A stretch of 44,407 nucleotides of DNA from Oceanobacter sp. (GTDB taxonomy: Bacteria > Pseudomonadota > Gammaproteobacteria > Pseudomonadales > Oceanobacteraceae): the NCBI GenBank assembly GCA_002733645.1, contig NVWL01000022.1:1-44407 (forward strand), given 5' to 3'. Positions 15,663 through 24,800 of this stretch are shown here, piece by piece. The notes below the pieces were generated by a model. That model did not search any database and was not told the origin of the DNA. It was given only the letters and a program-made list of their open reading frames with translations. The translations under genes and the position numbers were made by a program. Position 1 is the first letter of the stretch. Every line of letters starts with the position of its first letter.

Positions 15663-16823
15663 TTAAACGTGCTTCATTAGAGCTGGTATTCCACTTTTTT
15701 GATTAGCTTCAGCCGCGAGTTTTTTCTCTTCTTCACTGGCATATTTTTCATCCCACTCTAATACTTTTGGCGTCATCAGCTTGTGCCAAAGCGGCGGAAT
15801 CAGTGTGACAATCATAGTAGTTAGATAACCATTAATCATCATCGGTGCTTCCGGATACGGGCGCAAATCTTGATAAGGCACATCGCCATGGGCGTGGTGG
15901 TGCGAATGACGAGTAAGATTAAACATTGTCCACGAGCTAAAGCGCTTATTTGTATTCCAAGAGTGGCGAGGCTGTACTGGAGTAGTATCAGGGTTACGTA
16001 CCATTCCGTAGTGCTCCATGTAGTTTACGATTTCGAGTAATGACTTACCGAATATACCCGCTACGATAAACAGGAGCATGGTCTCTAGACCTCCAGCTAA
16101 AAATGCTAATGCAACAATAAATGCACTCATTAAATAGCCACGAAGTACTGAATTATAAATTGAAATAACGCTATGTCCTGTTTTACGTAAACGTTCAGCT
16201 TCAAGTTCTAATGCACTGATATTGCCCATCAAAGTAGAGCTAAGAACATGAAAGTACACATTACGACCGCGCGGTGCTGTTGCAGGATCATTAGTAGTAC
16301 TAACGTAACGGTGGTGTCCATATACATGTTCAACGGCAAAGGCTACATCAAAACTAAAAGAAAGTAACCAACGGCCAATAATCATAGACACAGGGTCCCA
16401 TGTACGGTGTGTTAATTCATGCCCTGTAATAGTGCCTATTAAGCCGATCATCAGACCAGTCATTAACACAGCACATAGTGTCGACCAAATACTACTTTCT
16501 GCTTTAGCTGCAAGTACGTCATAGCCAGTCAATGACGTTAAAAATTCACCAATGCCCATTATATCACCTGGGCTTACTTGCCATAAGAACGAAAACACGA
16601 TCAAAGAAAGCAGAGGCAGAGCCATCCACAGTTGTACCGTCAAGATCGCTGGATGCTTGAATTCCGGGATGGTGGTGTCGTCACCCAAAATCGCATCTAG
16701 CACGACATAAGTGCTTAAAATACCGACCAAACCATAGATAAGCCAATCGCTGCCAAGGTACATAGCCACAACGGCTAATAACCCCATAATGTGGAACAAG
16801 AAGTACTTCAGATAATGAAACAT
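15663..16823 (-). CDS. XylM/AlkB-family membrane di-iron monooxygenase, hydroxylase component
   Basis: An integral-membrane non-haem di-iron hydroxylase of 386 residues that oxidises terminal methyl groups of hydrocarbons. Three histidine boxes are complete: HELTH (135-139), EHVYGHH (165-171) and HSHHHAH (306-312), plus the HYG signature (271-273). About six hydrophobic helices are visible. Automated annotation could label it AlkB. However, the N-terminus (VVLDAILGDD), the middle (ELEAERLRKTGHS) and above all the C-terminus (IPPLWHKLMTPKVLEWDEKY) agree better with XylM, the xylene monooxygenase hydroxylase, as I remember it. The adjacent gene encodes a XylA-like reductase rather than rubredoxin. 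The substrate (alkane, alkyl-aromatic or other) is not decided. It is co-transcribed with the reductase upstream and ends at a strong terminator. Confidence 0.9.
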   Translation of the reverse strand: MFHYLKYFLFHIMGLLAVVAMYLGSDWLIYGLVGILSTYVVLDAILGDDTTIPEFKHPAILTVQLWMALPLLSLIVFSFLWQVSPGDIMGIGEFLTSLTGYDVLAAKAESSIWSTLCAVLMTGLMIGLIGTITGHELTHRTWDPVSMIIGRWLLSFSFDVAFAVEHVYGHHRYVSTTNDPATAPRGRNVYFHVLSSTLMGNISALELEAERLRKTGHSVISIYNSVLRGYLMSAFIVALAFLAGGLETMLLFIVAGIFGKSLLEIVNYMEHYGMVRNPDTTPVQPRHSWNTNKRFSSWTMFNLTRHSHHHAHGDVPYQDLRPYPEAPMMINGYLTTMIVTLIPPLWHKLMTPKVLEWDEKYASEEEKKLAAEANQKSGIPALMKHV

Positions 16824-16884
16824 AATGAAATCCTATACTTTTATATTTTATGCTTTTCAGCTTTAGTGTGTTATCTAGCGAGAT

Positions 16885-17913
16885 TTAAATAATTGAAGAT
16901 CGATCCAAAAATCGATCACAAAAAATCCCATCTGGACTTAAATTAAGTTCGTTCAAAACTGCTTCAGCCGCATCCAACATAGGCGGTGGCCCACACATGT
17001 AGGTTTGCGTCGAGTTTGCGGCCATCTCCGGAATTAACTCAGTAACAAAACCTCGCTGCCCCTGCCACTCGCTGCCATCTGGTTCTTCAGACAACACAGG
17101 AATAAAACGGAAAGTACCAGACCAGTTTTGCTCAATTTGTTTAATCTGATCCAAGGCGCATAAATCAGCCTGGGTACGTGCGCCAAATAAGAAGATCACG
17201 TTGCGGCTAGTTTTAAACTGCAAGGCATCTTCTAGCATGGCGAGAATTGGTGCGATGCCACTACCACCAGCAATCATTAGAATATCTCCCTCGCCCTGAC
17301 GCAAATAAAAATCGCCATGCGGGCCATCGATCGTGACGGCATCACCAATAGTTGCACTCTCGTTAGCCCAGCCCGACATTTCGCCACCCGGCACATGACG
17401 AATAAAGAAGCTCACTTTATTGTCCTTCATAGGAGTCGCGTATGAATAACTGCGAGGGCCTGAGGTAATCGCAGGGGTCGCGACTAATGCGTATTGTCCC
17501 GGCAGATAATCCGTGGGGGCGCTGAGTTCGATCGTGAGTTTAGTGATGTCGTGGGTCATGCTTTCTTTAGCGACAATCTTGCCATCCAGCAATTTAGCAG
17601 CGCGTTCACTGTCGGACAGTGAATCAACACGAATAACAGCATCAGATTTCAATTGTGACTGACAGCCTAAGACATACCCTTGTTGCAGATCTTCGGCACT
17701 CAGAATAAATGCCGCGGCGGTAAGTTCTTTCACCTTGCCGTCTTTCAGCTGGCATTTACAGGTCGCACATCCACCCACTTTGCAACTGTGTGGGAAACGA
17801 ACCCCTTGGCGCAATGCCGCAGTAAGAATCGTTTCTTTTGGATTTACGACAAATTCGCCAACGCCTTCAATAGTCAACATATGCGGTTTGGCAGGTTTAA
17901 AGAGACCGAACAT
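16885..17913 (-). CDS. XylA-like monooxygenase reductase (2Fe-2S ferredoxin, FAD, NAD)
   Basis: This is the electron-transfer component for the downstream hydroxylase, passing electrons from NADH through FAD to a 2Fe-2S centre. It has about 342 residues from the ATG at 17913; a GTG at 17925 is possible. The N-terminal plant-type ferredoxin domain has cysteines in CKVGGCATCKC (Cys44, Cys49, Cys52) and Cys84. The FAD-binding domain shows RSYSYATP. The NAD-binding domain shows GGSGIAPILAML and YMCGPPPMLDAAE. Domain order and the closing CDRF agree with XylA of toluene/xylene monooxygenase. It is the first gene of a two-gene operon; 61 bases separate it from the hydroxylase. Confidence 0.92.
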   Translation of the reverse strand: MFGLFKPAKPHMLTIEGVGEFVVNPKETILTAALRQGVRFPHSCKVGGCATCKCQLKDGKVKELTAAAFILSAEDLQQGYVLGCQSQLKSDAVIRVDSLSDSERAAKLLDGKIVAKESMTHDITKLTIELSAPTDYLPGQYALVATPAITSGPRSYSYATPMKDNKVSFFIRHVPGGEMSGWANESATIGDAVTIDGPHGDFYLRQGEGDILMIAGGSGIAPILAMLEDALQFKTSRNVIFLFGARTQADLCALDQIKQIEQNWSGTFRFIPVLSEEPDGSEWQGQRGFVTELIPEMAANSTQTYMCGPPPMLDAAEAVLNELNLSPDGIFCDRFLDRSSII

Positions 17914-17938
17914 TCTTCTTCTCACGTCAAAGTGTTTG

Positions 17939-17959
17939 ATTGTAGGGCAATCCTACAAT
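17939..17959. promoter_or_regulatory. Palindromic operator candidate at the monooxygenase promoter
   Basis: ATTGTAGG and CCTACAAT are exact 8-bp arms around a 5-base spacer, 26 bases upstream of the reductase ATG. A TATCAT-like -10 (minus strand) touches it. A second inverted repeat GATGCCC/GGGCATC lies further upstream at about 18005-18028. The position fits repressor control. The protein is unknown; the TetR-type regulator at 20382 is one candidate. Confidence 0.5.
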
Positions 17960-18170
17960 GATAAAATGGCATGAGAAGGTTATATTCGGACATAAGTCGT
18001 CCGGATGCCCAAAACGAATAGGGCATCTTGGTGTATAAACTGCTTTTTCGAGAGACCTGTCGTCAATCGCAAAGTGACGACAGCGGGTGAAGATTCAAAA
18101 AATCGCTGAAAACATTGAGTTAGCGATACTTCGCAAGGGGAGGAGTGATAGAAGTATAAGAAATGTGCTG

Positions 18171-18201
18171 AAACGCCACGCTAAATATTAGCGTGGCGTT
18201 T
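18171..18201. terminator. Perfect 14-bp hairpin, probable bidirectional terminator
   Basis: AAACGCCACGCTAA (18171-18184) and TTAGCGTGGCGTTT (18188-18201) pair perfectly around a 3-base loop. The stem itself ends in AAA/TTT, so it can work on both strands. It lies 57 bases beyond the stop of the FMN-reductase gene and insulates it from the monooxygenase operon promoter. Confidence 0.75.
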
Positions 18202-18257
18202 AATGCAGGGGACCTTGATTCAAGGCAAGTTACAACTTATTAGCCGTCGAGAGTCAC

Positions 18258-18839
18258 TCACGACATCCCGTTAGGATACTCTTTTAAACCGGCGGTTAAC
18301 GCCGCTCGCTTAGGTGCCAGCACCTCAGTATAGATCTTTAAATGGTCAACCGCGTAAGCAGCACGTTGATCTAAATACTGATCCGATTCCGAATTATTGC
18401 CCTGCCAAAGATTGCTCGCATCACGCAAAATCAAATGCTCAGGCAACCACAATAAACGCGAATTTTTGTAGCTACTGCTTCGTAGCTCCGCTACTACAAA
18501 AGCGCCACCAACAGAACCAGACACTGCCACCATCAAAGCTGGCTTGTGCGCGAACAGTGGGAAGTTACACCACAAAAATAGATTTTTCACACCCGCTGGT
18601 GCCATGCCGTGCCACTCAGGAACAACAAAAACAAATCCATCCGCCGCAGCCAACGTGTCTTGCATGGCTTTGATCTCATCTGTTACGGGGTGTTCACCAT
18701 TCCATACGGGTAAATCCAACGCATACAAATCTACGATCTCAGCCTTTGAGTCAAAGTAGCGTGCATTCAATTCATCTGACAGGCGACGACTTTGTGAATC
18801 CGCGCGGTGACTGGCGCTTACAATTACAAACTTACTCAT
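18258..18839 (-). CDS. NADPH-dependent FMN reductase family flavoprotein
   Basis: A flavodoxin-like reductase of about 193 residues that reduces FMN or quinone-type acceptors with NAD(P)H in the cytosol. The phosphate-binding loop is SASHRADSQSRRL (about 8-20). The family signature PEWHGMAPAGVKNLFLW (about 97-113) stands where most members have PEYHGS-PGxLKNxxDW. The ATG at 18839 has GGAG 8 bases upstream; an in-frame GTG two codons earlier is less likely. Close family members include quinone and azo reductases. Being next to a monooxygenase suggests redox detoxification, but a terminator separates them, so no operon is implied. Confidence 0.85.
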   Translation of the reverse strand: MSKFVIVSASHRADSQSRRLSDELNARYFDSKAEIVDLYALDLPVWNGEHPVTDEIKAMQDTLAAADGFVFVVPEWHGMAPAGVKNLFLWCNFPLFAHKPALMVAVSGSVGGAFVVAELRSSSYKNSRLLWLPEHLILRDASNLWQGNNSESDQYLDQRAAYAVDHLKIYTEVLAPKRAALTAGLKEYPNGMS

Positions 18840-19633
18840 ATCCACTACTCCGAAGATTGATACTTGATTACTTTACTCAGGTTTAAACACAGTGTGCACT
18901 TAAAAATATCGTTAAAAAACTAGGGGAATCGCAACGAACTATTGCAGTAAAGACTACCAATCCATATTGATTAATGATGATTAAACGCAAAAACCACCAA
19001 TAATGAGCACTATTGGCGCAACCAACAAGCAGCGTTTTTAATATCTAGACCCAATTTATCCCAAGGGGAGTTATCCCCTTACAGACTAGGACCAAACATA
19101 TTATCGGTTACTTAGGCGACTCCAGAGGCACTAAACCCTGATCGCGGCTATACCGCTTTTCAGATCAAATCCCTGATTTGAGATTTCATGCCCTTAAATC
19201 CTATTGCTTTAAAATTAGCACCGTTTGCTTTGAAATGCGGATGTTCGGGTTTTCCTTTCATCAGCGTGCGTGCGGAACTAAGCAATTAAGTGATTCCGAG
19301 GCCTTTAGAGCAAAGCCACTCCTTACATGGGGCCGGAGGTAGAGCCCCTACAGGGACTTGAGTTTGAGAACTGAATTTAAGAGCTGAGCTTTAAATAAAT
19401 TAAGCAGCTAGGAATCACGCATTGTCACTTTAAACTATGGGCAGCCGTGTTTGTAAAAGTCCTTTGTTATCGGTGTTGTTTATGGCTTATAACGACTTAG
19501 CCAAGCTTGTGGGCAGGCTCCAACTTTATCCTCATTACTGCTGCCCTCTTTGGTGCCCGGGCGGACGGCCCCCCCCCTGCTTCGCGCTTTTCTGGGCCGA
19601 ACGTCCGATATTTACTGGTATCAGTTCATAACC
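18840..19633. other. 790-base gene-free region
   Basis: No convincing gene is seen. It holds repeat copy B (19038-19275) and an unusually GC-rich patch (about 19545-19605) with a run of nine C at 19569-19577, unlike the AT-rich surroundings. The short frames across it have no ribosome sites, no recognisable protein, and run into the antisense of the GST gene. It looks like degenerate spacer. Confidence 0.5.
19038..19275. repeat. Dispersed repeat, copy B
   Basis: Related to 7597-7823 over its whole length; the core is 19122-19275. Differences are scattered substitutions and a longer left part, including a GGGGAGTTATCCCC hairpin at about 19075. Both copies lie in the same orientation in spacers that follow minus-strand genes or lie between units. 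No coding potential is shared. Confidence 0.6.
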
Positions 19634-20242
19634 TTATGCAGCGTAAGAAGGACGCTGTTTCATGGCCGCATGCCAACGTTGAATATTCGGATACTCATCC
19701 CCAACTCGCACTTTAAGAACACGAGCAAAATCAATGGCACATACCGCAGTGATATCGGCGATGGTAAACTCGTCACCGGCTATCCATTCATTGTTGCTAA
19801 GTTGAGCTTCAAGTACTGGCAATGTCGCATGGAAGTTCTTGATGCATTCAAGCCCCCACGCTTCAACCGGTGTCATACGATCTTTAAAGAAGCCACTGGT
19901 ATGCTGAAACCCCATCGCCGCGTAAATCATCAGTCCCAATTCCATGCGGTGATCCCACATATCAATTTTGGCACGCTCTTTCACACCGGAACCGTACAAC
20001 AACGGCTGCGGGTAAGATTCATCAAGAAAGCGACAAATCGCCCCGGTTTCAGCAAGGCACAAACCATCGTCCAGCTCCAAAACAGGTACTTTGGCGGTTG
20101 GGTTTTTACTGCAAAAATCCGTTGTTAGGTTATCACCTGCGCCTAAGTCTAGAATTTCACGCTCATATTCAATCGCTTTTTCTGCAAGTACCATACGAAC
20201 ACGGCGAGGGTTTGGAGCGTGAGCATTATCATAGAGTTTCAT
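19634..20242 (-). CDS. Glutathione S-transferase family protein
   Basis: A cytosolic GST-fold protein of about 202 residues beginning MKLYDNAHAPNPRRVRMVLAE. The N-terminal thioredoxin-like domain has the cis-proline region AKVPVLELDDG and the ETGAI motif (glutathione gamma-glutamyl site, about residues 60-66). The C-terminal helical domain ends with FTIADITAVCAIDFA, the usual N-capping box region. The ATG at 20242 is preferred to an upstream GTG because AGGT lies 8 bases before it. It is divergent from a TetR-family gene with an inverted repeat between, so ligand-induced detoxification is likely. The substrate is unknown. Confidence 0.92.
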   Translation of the reverse strand: MKLYDNAHAPNPRRVRMVLAEKAIEYEREILDLGAGDNLTTDFCSKNPTAKVPVLELDDGLCLAETGAICRFLDESYPQPLLYGSGVKERAKIDMWDHRMELGLMIYAAMGFQHTSGFFKDRMTPVEAWGLECIKNFHATLPVLEAQLSNNEWIAGDEFTIADITAVCAIDFARVLKVRVGDEYPNIQRWHAAMKQRPSYAA

Positions 20243-20290
20243 AAAGCGACCTATCACTGTATTGGAGGAAGTATTTTAGTTGCTCAGCCG

Positions 20291-20312
20291 TTTCAGAACG
20301 GCTATTCTGAAA
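20291..20312. promoter_or_regulatory. Operator candidate between gst and tetR
   Basis: TTTCAGAA and TTCTGAAA are exact 8-bp arms with a 6-base spacer. An overlapping alternative, AGCCGTT/AACGGCT, forms a 7-bp hairpin. It lies 49 bases from the GST start and 70 from the TetR start, right where a shared TetR operator is expected. Binding is inferred. Confidence 0.5.
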
Positions 20313-20381
20313 TAACTTATCCGAGGTAAGCCAACGGGGCAAGCTTTTTTAATCGTGGCATTTACTGAAAGGAATACAGAG

Positions 20382-20963
20382 ATGGTTCGCACCAGACAAT
20401 TTGATCCTGATAAAACACTGCATAAAGCCATGATGTTATTCTGGGCTAATGGCTTTATTAATTTATCGATGGAGCAAGTAGTAAAAGGCACTGGAGTTAA
20501 TCGTTACAGTTTGTATGAAGAATTTGGCAACAAAGAAGCCATCTTCAATCAAACATTAGAACGTTACACTGAGTTGGTATTCCGCCATATGCTAGAGCCG
20601 CTCAGAGTGGGGAATGGTAAGCCTGCGCTCATTGCTTACTTCGCGCAGTTTAAAGACAAGCTGAAAGATCCAAGGGCGAAAAACGGCTGCCTAATTTTTA
20701 ATAGCTTAGAATCAGACTCCCCAATTCGCCCAGAAACAATGCAAATAATTAAAGAGGCGCTTGAAGAACAAAAATTATTGATAGCTAACCGCTTAAACGA
20801 AGGCATTAACAGTGGCGACATTACAGCGCACGATAACCCGGATACCTTAAGTTATTTTGTAGCTGCGCAGTTGCGACTAATATTGGCAATTCGTAAAAAT
20901 CAAGGCCCTGAAAAAATGGCAACATTCTGTGATGTGTTATTGCAAGATATTAAGGCATGGTAA
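20382..20963 (+). CDS. TetR/AcrR-family transcriptional regulator
   Basis: A repressor of about 193 residues. The N-terminal helix-turn-helix is at about 10-55 (MMLFWANGFINLSMEQVVKG, then GVNRYSLYEEFGNKEAIF), followed by a helical ligand-binding domain. The SLYEEFGNKEAIF pattern is typical of the TetR subgroup near NemR/AcuR. I chose the ATG at 20382, with AAGGA upstream, over 20355. It is divergent from the GST gene, which it probably represses together with itself. Its stop is only 5 bases from the convergent response-regulator stop, with no terminator between them. Confidence 0.92.
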   Translation: MVRTRQFDPDKTLHKAMMLFWANGFINLSMEQVVKGTGVNRYSLYEEFGNKEAIFNQTLERYTELVFRHMLEPLRVGNGKPALIAYFAQFKDKLKDPRAKNGCLIFNSLESDSPIRPETMQIIKEALEEQKLLIANRLNEGINSGDITAHDNPDTLSYFVAAQLRLILAIRKNQGPEKMATFCDVLLQDIKAW

Positions 20964-20968
20964 CAACA

Positions 20969-21889
20969 TTATATCGTCGACAAATACCCTAAACTCACAG
21001 CGGCAGCCGCGGTTCTATTCTCAACACTCAGCTTACGAAACACTTGCTCTAAATGTTTATTCACCGTACGTGGGCTCATTGACAAGATTTGCCCTATTTC
21101 TTGGTTGGTTTTTCCTCGCGACAACCACAACAAGACTTCTGCTTCCCTTTCGGTTAACAAAAATTGCTGGCGCAGCGCATGTCTTAATGACAGTTCATCA
21201 TCATCCACTAAGCGTAATAAAAATTCGTCCGGGGCTGGTCGCCCTAAAAAACGTACCTGCATGAGTCGTTGACCTAGACTCAAGCGTGTTTGCGCATGGC
21301 GTTCTGGGCTCCGTGCCAACCAATCATTTAATTGCGTTGGTAATGCCATTTGCAATTGCTCTTCACTGCTGCCCGCTTGAAGCAATAAAGAGCGCGCGCA
21401 TTCGGTCGTCCAAAGCAGTACACCATTAATATTGCACGCAAACGCAGGTTGCCCCATTTCATTCAATGCACTGCGAGCACTTTGTGCTTTTCGAGCATTA
21501 TTCAAATGCACATGTACTCGCGCCAACAACTCATATAAGTTCACGGGTTTGGTTAAGTAATCCACCCCACCACACTCTAGACCACGAACCACGTCATCAC
21601 TCTCGCTTAGCCCTGTCATGAAAATCACTGGGATATCTTCAAGTTCTGGATCTTTCTTTAATGCTTTACACGTTTCAAATCCGTCTAAATTCGGCATGAT
21701 GGCATCCAGTAGAATTAAATCTGGTGTCATTCGTGAAGCGATGTTTAGTGCTTGCTGACCATCCATCGCCACCAGTACCGTATAGCCCGCCCCTGCCAAG
21801 GCTTCATTCAACATACTTAGACTTTCAGCCGTATCGTCTGCAATTAAAATCACACCACCGCTGGATGGTTTGTGCTCAGGATTGTTCAT
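20969..21889 (-). CDS. Response regulator, REC plus LuxR-type HTH
   Basis: A 306-residue regulator. The receiver domain is at about 12-130 with acidic pair Asp18/Asp19, phospho-acceptor Asp62 (LILLDAIMP) and Lys114. A PAS-like middle segment (about 145-220) precedes a LuxR/GerE helix-turn-helix (245-300: LLTEREAEVLLWLSRGKTNQEIG, MSPRTVNKHLEQVFRKL). The gene overlaps the end of the hybrid kinase gene by 14 bases, so the two are co-translated and almost certainly cognate. The likely target is the divergent amide-transport and formamidase operon, judged from position. The extra middle domain is unusual among NarL/FixJ-type regulators and may sense or dimerise. Confidence 0.92.
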   Translation of the reverse strand: MNNPEHKPSSGGVILIADDTAESLSMLNEALAGAGYTVLVAMDGQQALNIASRMTPDLILLDAIMPNLDGFETCKALKKDPELEDIPVIFMTGLSESDDVVRGLECGGVDYLTKPVNLYELLARVHVHLNNARKAQSARSALNEMGQPAFACNINGVLLWTTECARSLLLQAGSSEEQLQMALPTQLNDWLARSPERHAQTRLSLGQRLMQVRFLGRPAPDEFLLRLVDDDELSLRHALRQQFLLTEREAEVLLWLSRGKTNQEIGQILSMSPRTVNKHLEQVFRKLSVENRTAAAAVSLGYLSTI

Positions 21890-24800
21890 AACTGAGTACC
21901 TTTTTACTGATGGCTATTATGTGATTGAACTGATAATTTTTGAGGTGCTGATTTAATAAACTAACCATTGACGAATCTGCTCCACGCTGTGTCATACGCT
22001 GTAAGACGTGCTCAACCCCGGCAACATACCCAAGTTCTGACAAGGAAATCATCTCTCGCGCTTCACTCGCTTTAATGTCGGGATTTTTTTGTCCATGACT
22101 ATGCTCAACAGAAAAACCAGAAACGTGATTAACGGCATATAGCCAAGTTAACCCCAATGCTTTTCCAAGCTTGTCGAGTAAGGCAGTATCACGAATTGGC
22201 TTAATTAAATAATCATCATTTAAGCGCTCTTCTGCTTCTTTTATTCCTCCTTGAGTCGCCGCCGATTGTCGGTCTTCTGCATCCGCTGACACCATAATTA
22301 CTGGGGCAATAATGCCCTGATTACGCAAGCGCTTTAATAGTTCCCAGCCGGTCATCTCTGGCATGGAAATATCGAGTAAAAAAGCATCCACCTGTGTATC
22401 TGCTAATGATTCTAAACAGTCAAACCCATCTGTCGCTTCTAACACAATAAAGCCTAACGGCACCAGAATTTCACTCACTAACCCTCGATGGGAGGGGTTA
22501 TCATCAACCACCATCACAGTACAGGGGTCACCTTGATAAGCGACCGGCTGGCGCACTGGAGCTGGCACATACTGCTTTCCAGTCACGCTAGATAACATTA
22601 AAGCTAATCGAAATTGGCTACCTTTCTGAGGTTGGCTTTTGAGCGTAATGTCGCCGCCCATGATGTCCGCCAGTAGTTGACTGATGGTTAGACCAAGCCC
22701 AGTACCGGGCATTTGCGGAATCCCGGGTTTACGAATACGTTCAAACGGCTGGAAAATTCGAGTTTTTTCATTCTCAGTTATACCAGGTCCAGTATCATCA
22801 ATATAAAATTCAGCCACTTGGCTACGATATCGAACCGACAATGACACGCTGCCGTCACTCGTGAACTTCACCGCGTTAGAAAGTAGGTTGATTAAAATTT
22901 GGCGCAAGTGCTTTTCATCCGTCGCAACCACTTCAGGCATGTATGAGCAAGGATGATAGTGAAATTGAATGCCTTTGCTTTCTGCTTGCAGCCGGAACAT
23001 TTCCACTAACTCTTGCAACAAAACGCTTATCAACACTTGGTCACGTCGAATCTCTAAGCGCCCGGCTTCGATGCGAGATATATCCAGTAGGCCTTCAATT
23101 AAGTCCGCGAGGTGATCACCACTGCGGCGAACTAATCCCACTTTATTCAACTGAGTAGCACTTAAGTCTTTATCTTTTTCCAGCAGTTGCGCATACCCCA
23201 AAATCGAATTTAATGGGCTTCTAAGTTCATGGCTGATGCCTCCAAGATAGCGACTTTTGGCTTGGTTAGCGGCCTCTGCTAATTCCTTGGCTTGCTGTAA
23301 TTCGTTATCAGTTTTTTCATGAGCGGCAATTTCTTGAATTAGCAAATCAGTCTGACGAGTCGCTTCATCAAGCGCAATTTGGCGGCTTTCATTGGCGAGT
23401 ACAAACAGCCAAATTAACACTCCCACAATGATTAATAACAGTACGTACACTTGAACAAGAGTAGCCCCTAAAAGAACACGGCCTGCATCTGCCTCTGGGA
23501 CTTGTAAATACACCAGCCAAAATACAACCCCGACTAAGGCTCCCATCATGGCGAGCAGCCCAGAAAACTGCATAAATCTAGGGTTCATTTGCTCGGTTAA
23601 CCACGAGGGCAATACCGCTTCAAGTAGGGTTTGCATTTGCTCACTAAGGCGCGATTTTTCTTTGCACTTATCATGGCAGCGGGATTCAAGGGTGCAACAC
23701 AAAGAGCAAATATGACCGCCATACGCCGGGCAAGAAGCAATGTCTTCCCGATCAAAGGTGTTTTCACACACCACACATGTCAGTTCAGCGCTGGCTGGAA
23801 CAAGTGGAATTACCTCTCGAGCAAGGTAATATTTTCCGCGTGTAATTAAGGCAATGATAGGCGCTGCCACAAACGCGGTCATTAATGCAATATACGGCGA
23901 CAGCGCTTTAAATAGTTCTCCCCACATGCCGACATAAGCCAAAATTCCAATCAGTGAGGCCAGCAGCATAGAGCCAAAACCTACCGGGTTTATATCGTAT
24001 AAATAAGCGCGTTTAAATTCGATATGACGTGGGCTTAACCCTAACGGTTTATTCACGACCAAGTCGGCAACAAGTGCTCCAACCCATGCCACGGCCACGT
24101 TCGAATAAATACCCAATATATGTTCTAACGATTCATAGACACCTAAGGCCATCAGCAGCAAAGCAATACCGACATTGAAAAATAACCACACCACCCTACC
24201 CGGGTGGCTATGGGTTAAGCGGGAGAAGAAGTTCGACCACGCAATAGAGCCGGCATAAGCATTCGTGACGTTAATTTTGGTTTGGCACAGCACCACAAAA
24301 AGCCCCGTGAGGGCCAACACAGCCAGCGGCGAGTCGGTTAAATACCCAAAAGCAACAATGTACATTTGTGTCGGATCGCTGGCTTCCATAGCACTCAAGC
24401 CATGATTTAACGCCAAGACAGCTAAAAATGAACCTGCTAGAATTTTTAAAGCACCAACAATAATCCACCCTGGCCCTGCCCCGAGCAATGCCAGCCACCA
24501 GCGTAATTTTTGGTTCTTTTTTGGCTCCGGTAAAAATCGCAAAAAATCGACCTGCTCGCCAATTTGTGCAATTAATGAGAAAACAACGGCAGAGGCCGCA
24601 CCAAAAAAGATCAAGTTGAAACTTTCTGCCTCACCCATGCCACCTTCTAGGTCAGTCGTCGGTACGCCCTCAGTCGGGTAGTAAGCAAGCCACTCCTGTA
24701 ACGACGACCACTCATGCCAGAGTATAAAAATAAAGGGGAGTACCTGAAGGAGTAACCAAAATGGCTGAGTCCACAATTGAAATCGACTAATCGCAGTGAT

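Noticed and set aside
15663-17913. Canonical AlkB alkane hydroxylase system
   Set aside because: There is no rubredoxin or rubredoxin reductase, and both proteins follow the XylM/XylA pattern better; reported instead as a finding.
19437-20128. Plus-strand frames of 64, 69 and 192 residues
   Set aside because: They are antisense to the GST gene or cross the C9 patch, with low-quality composition and no ribosome sites.
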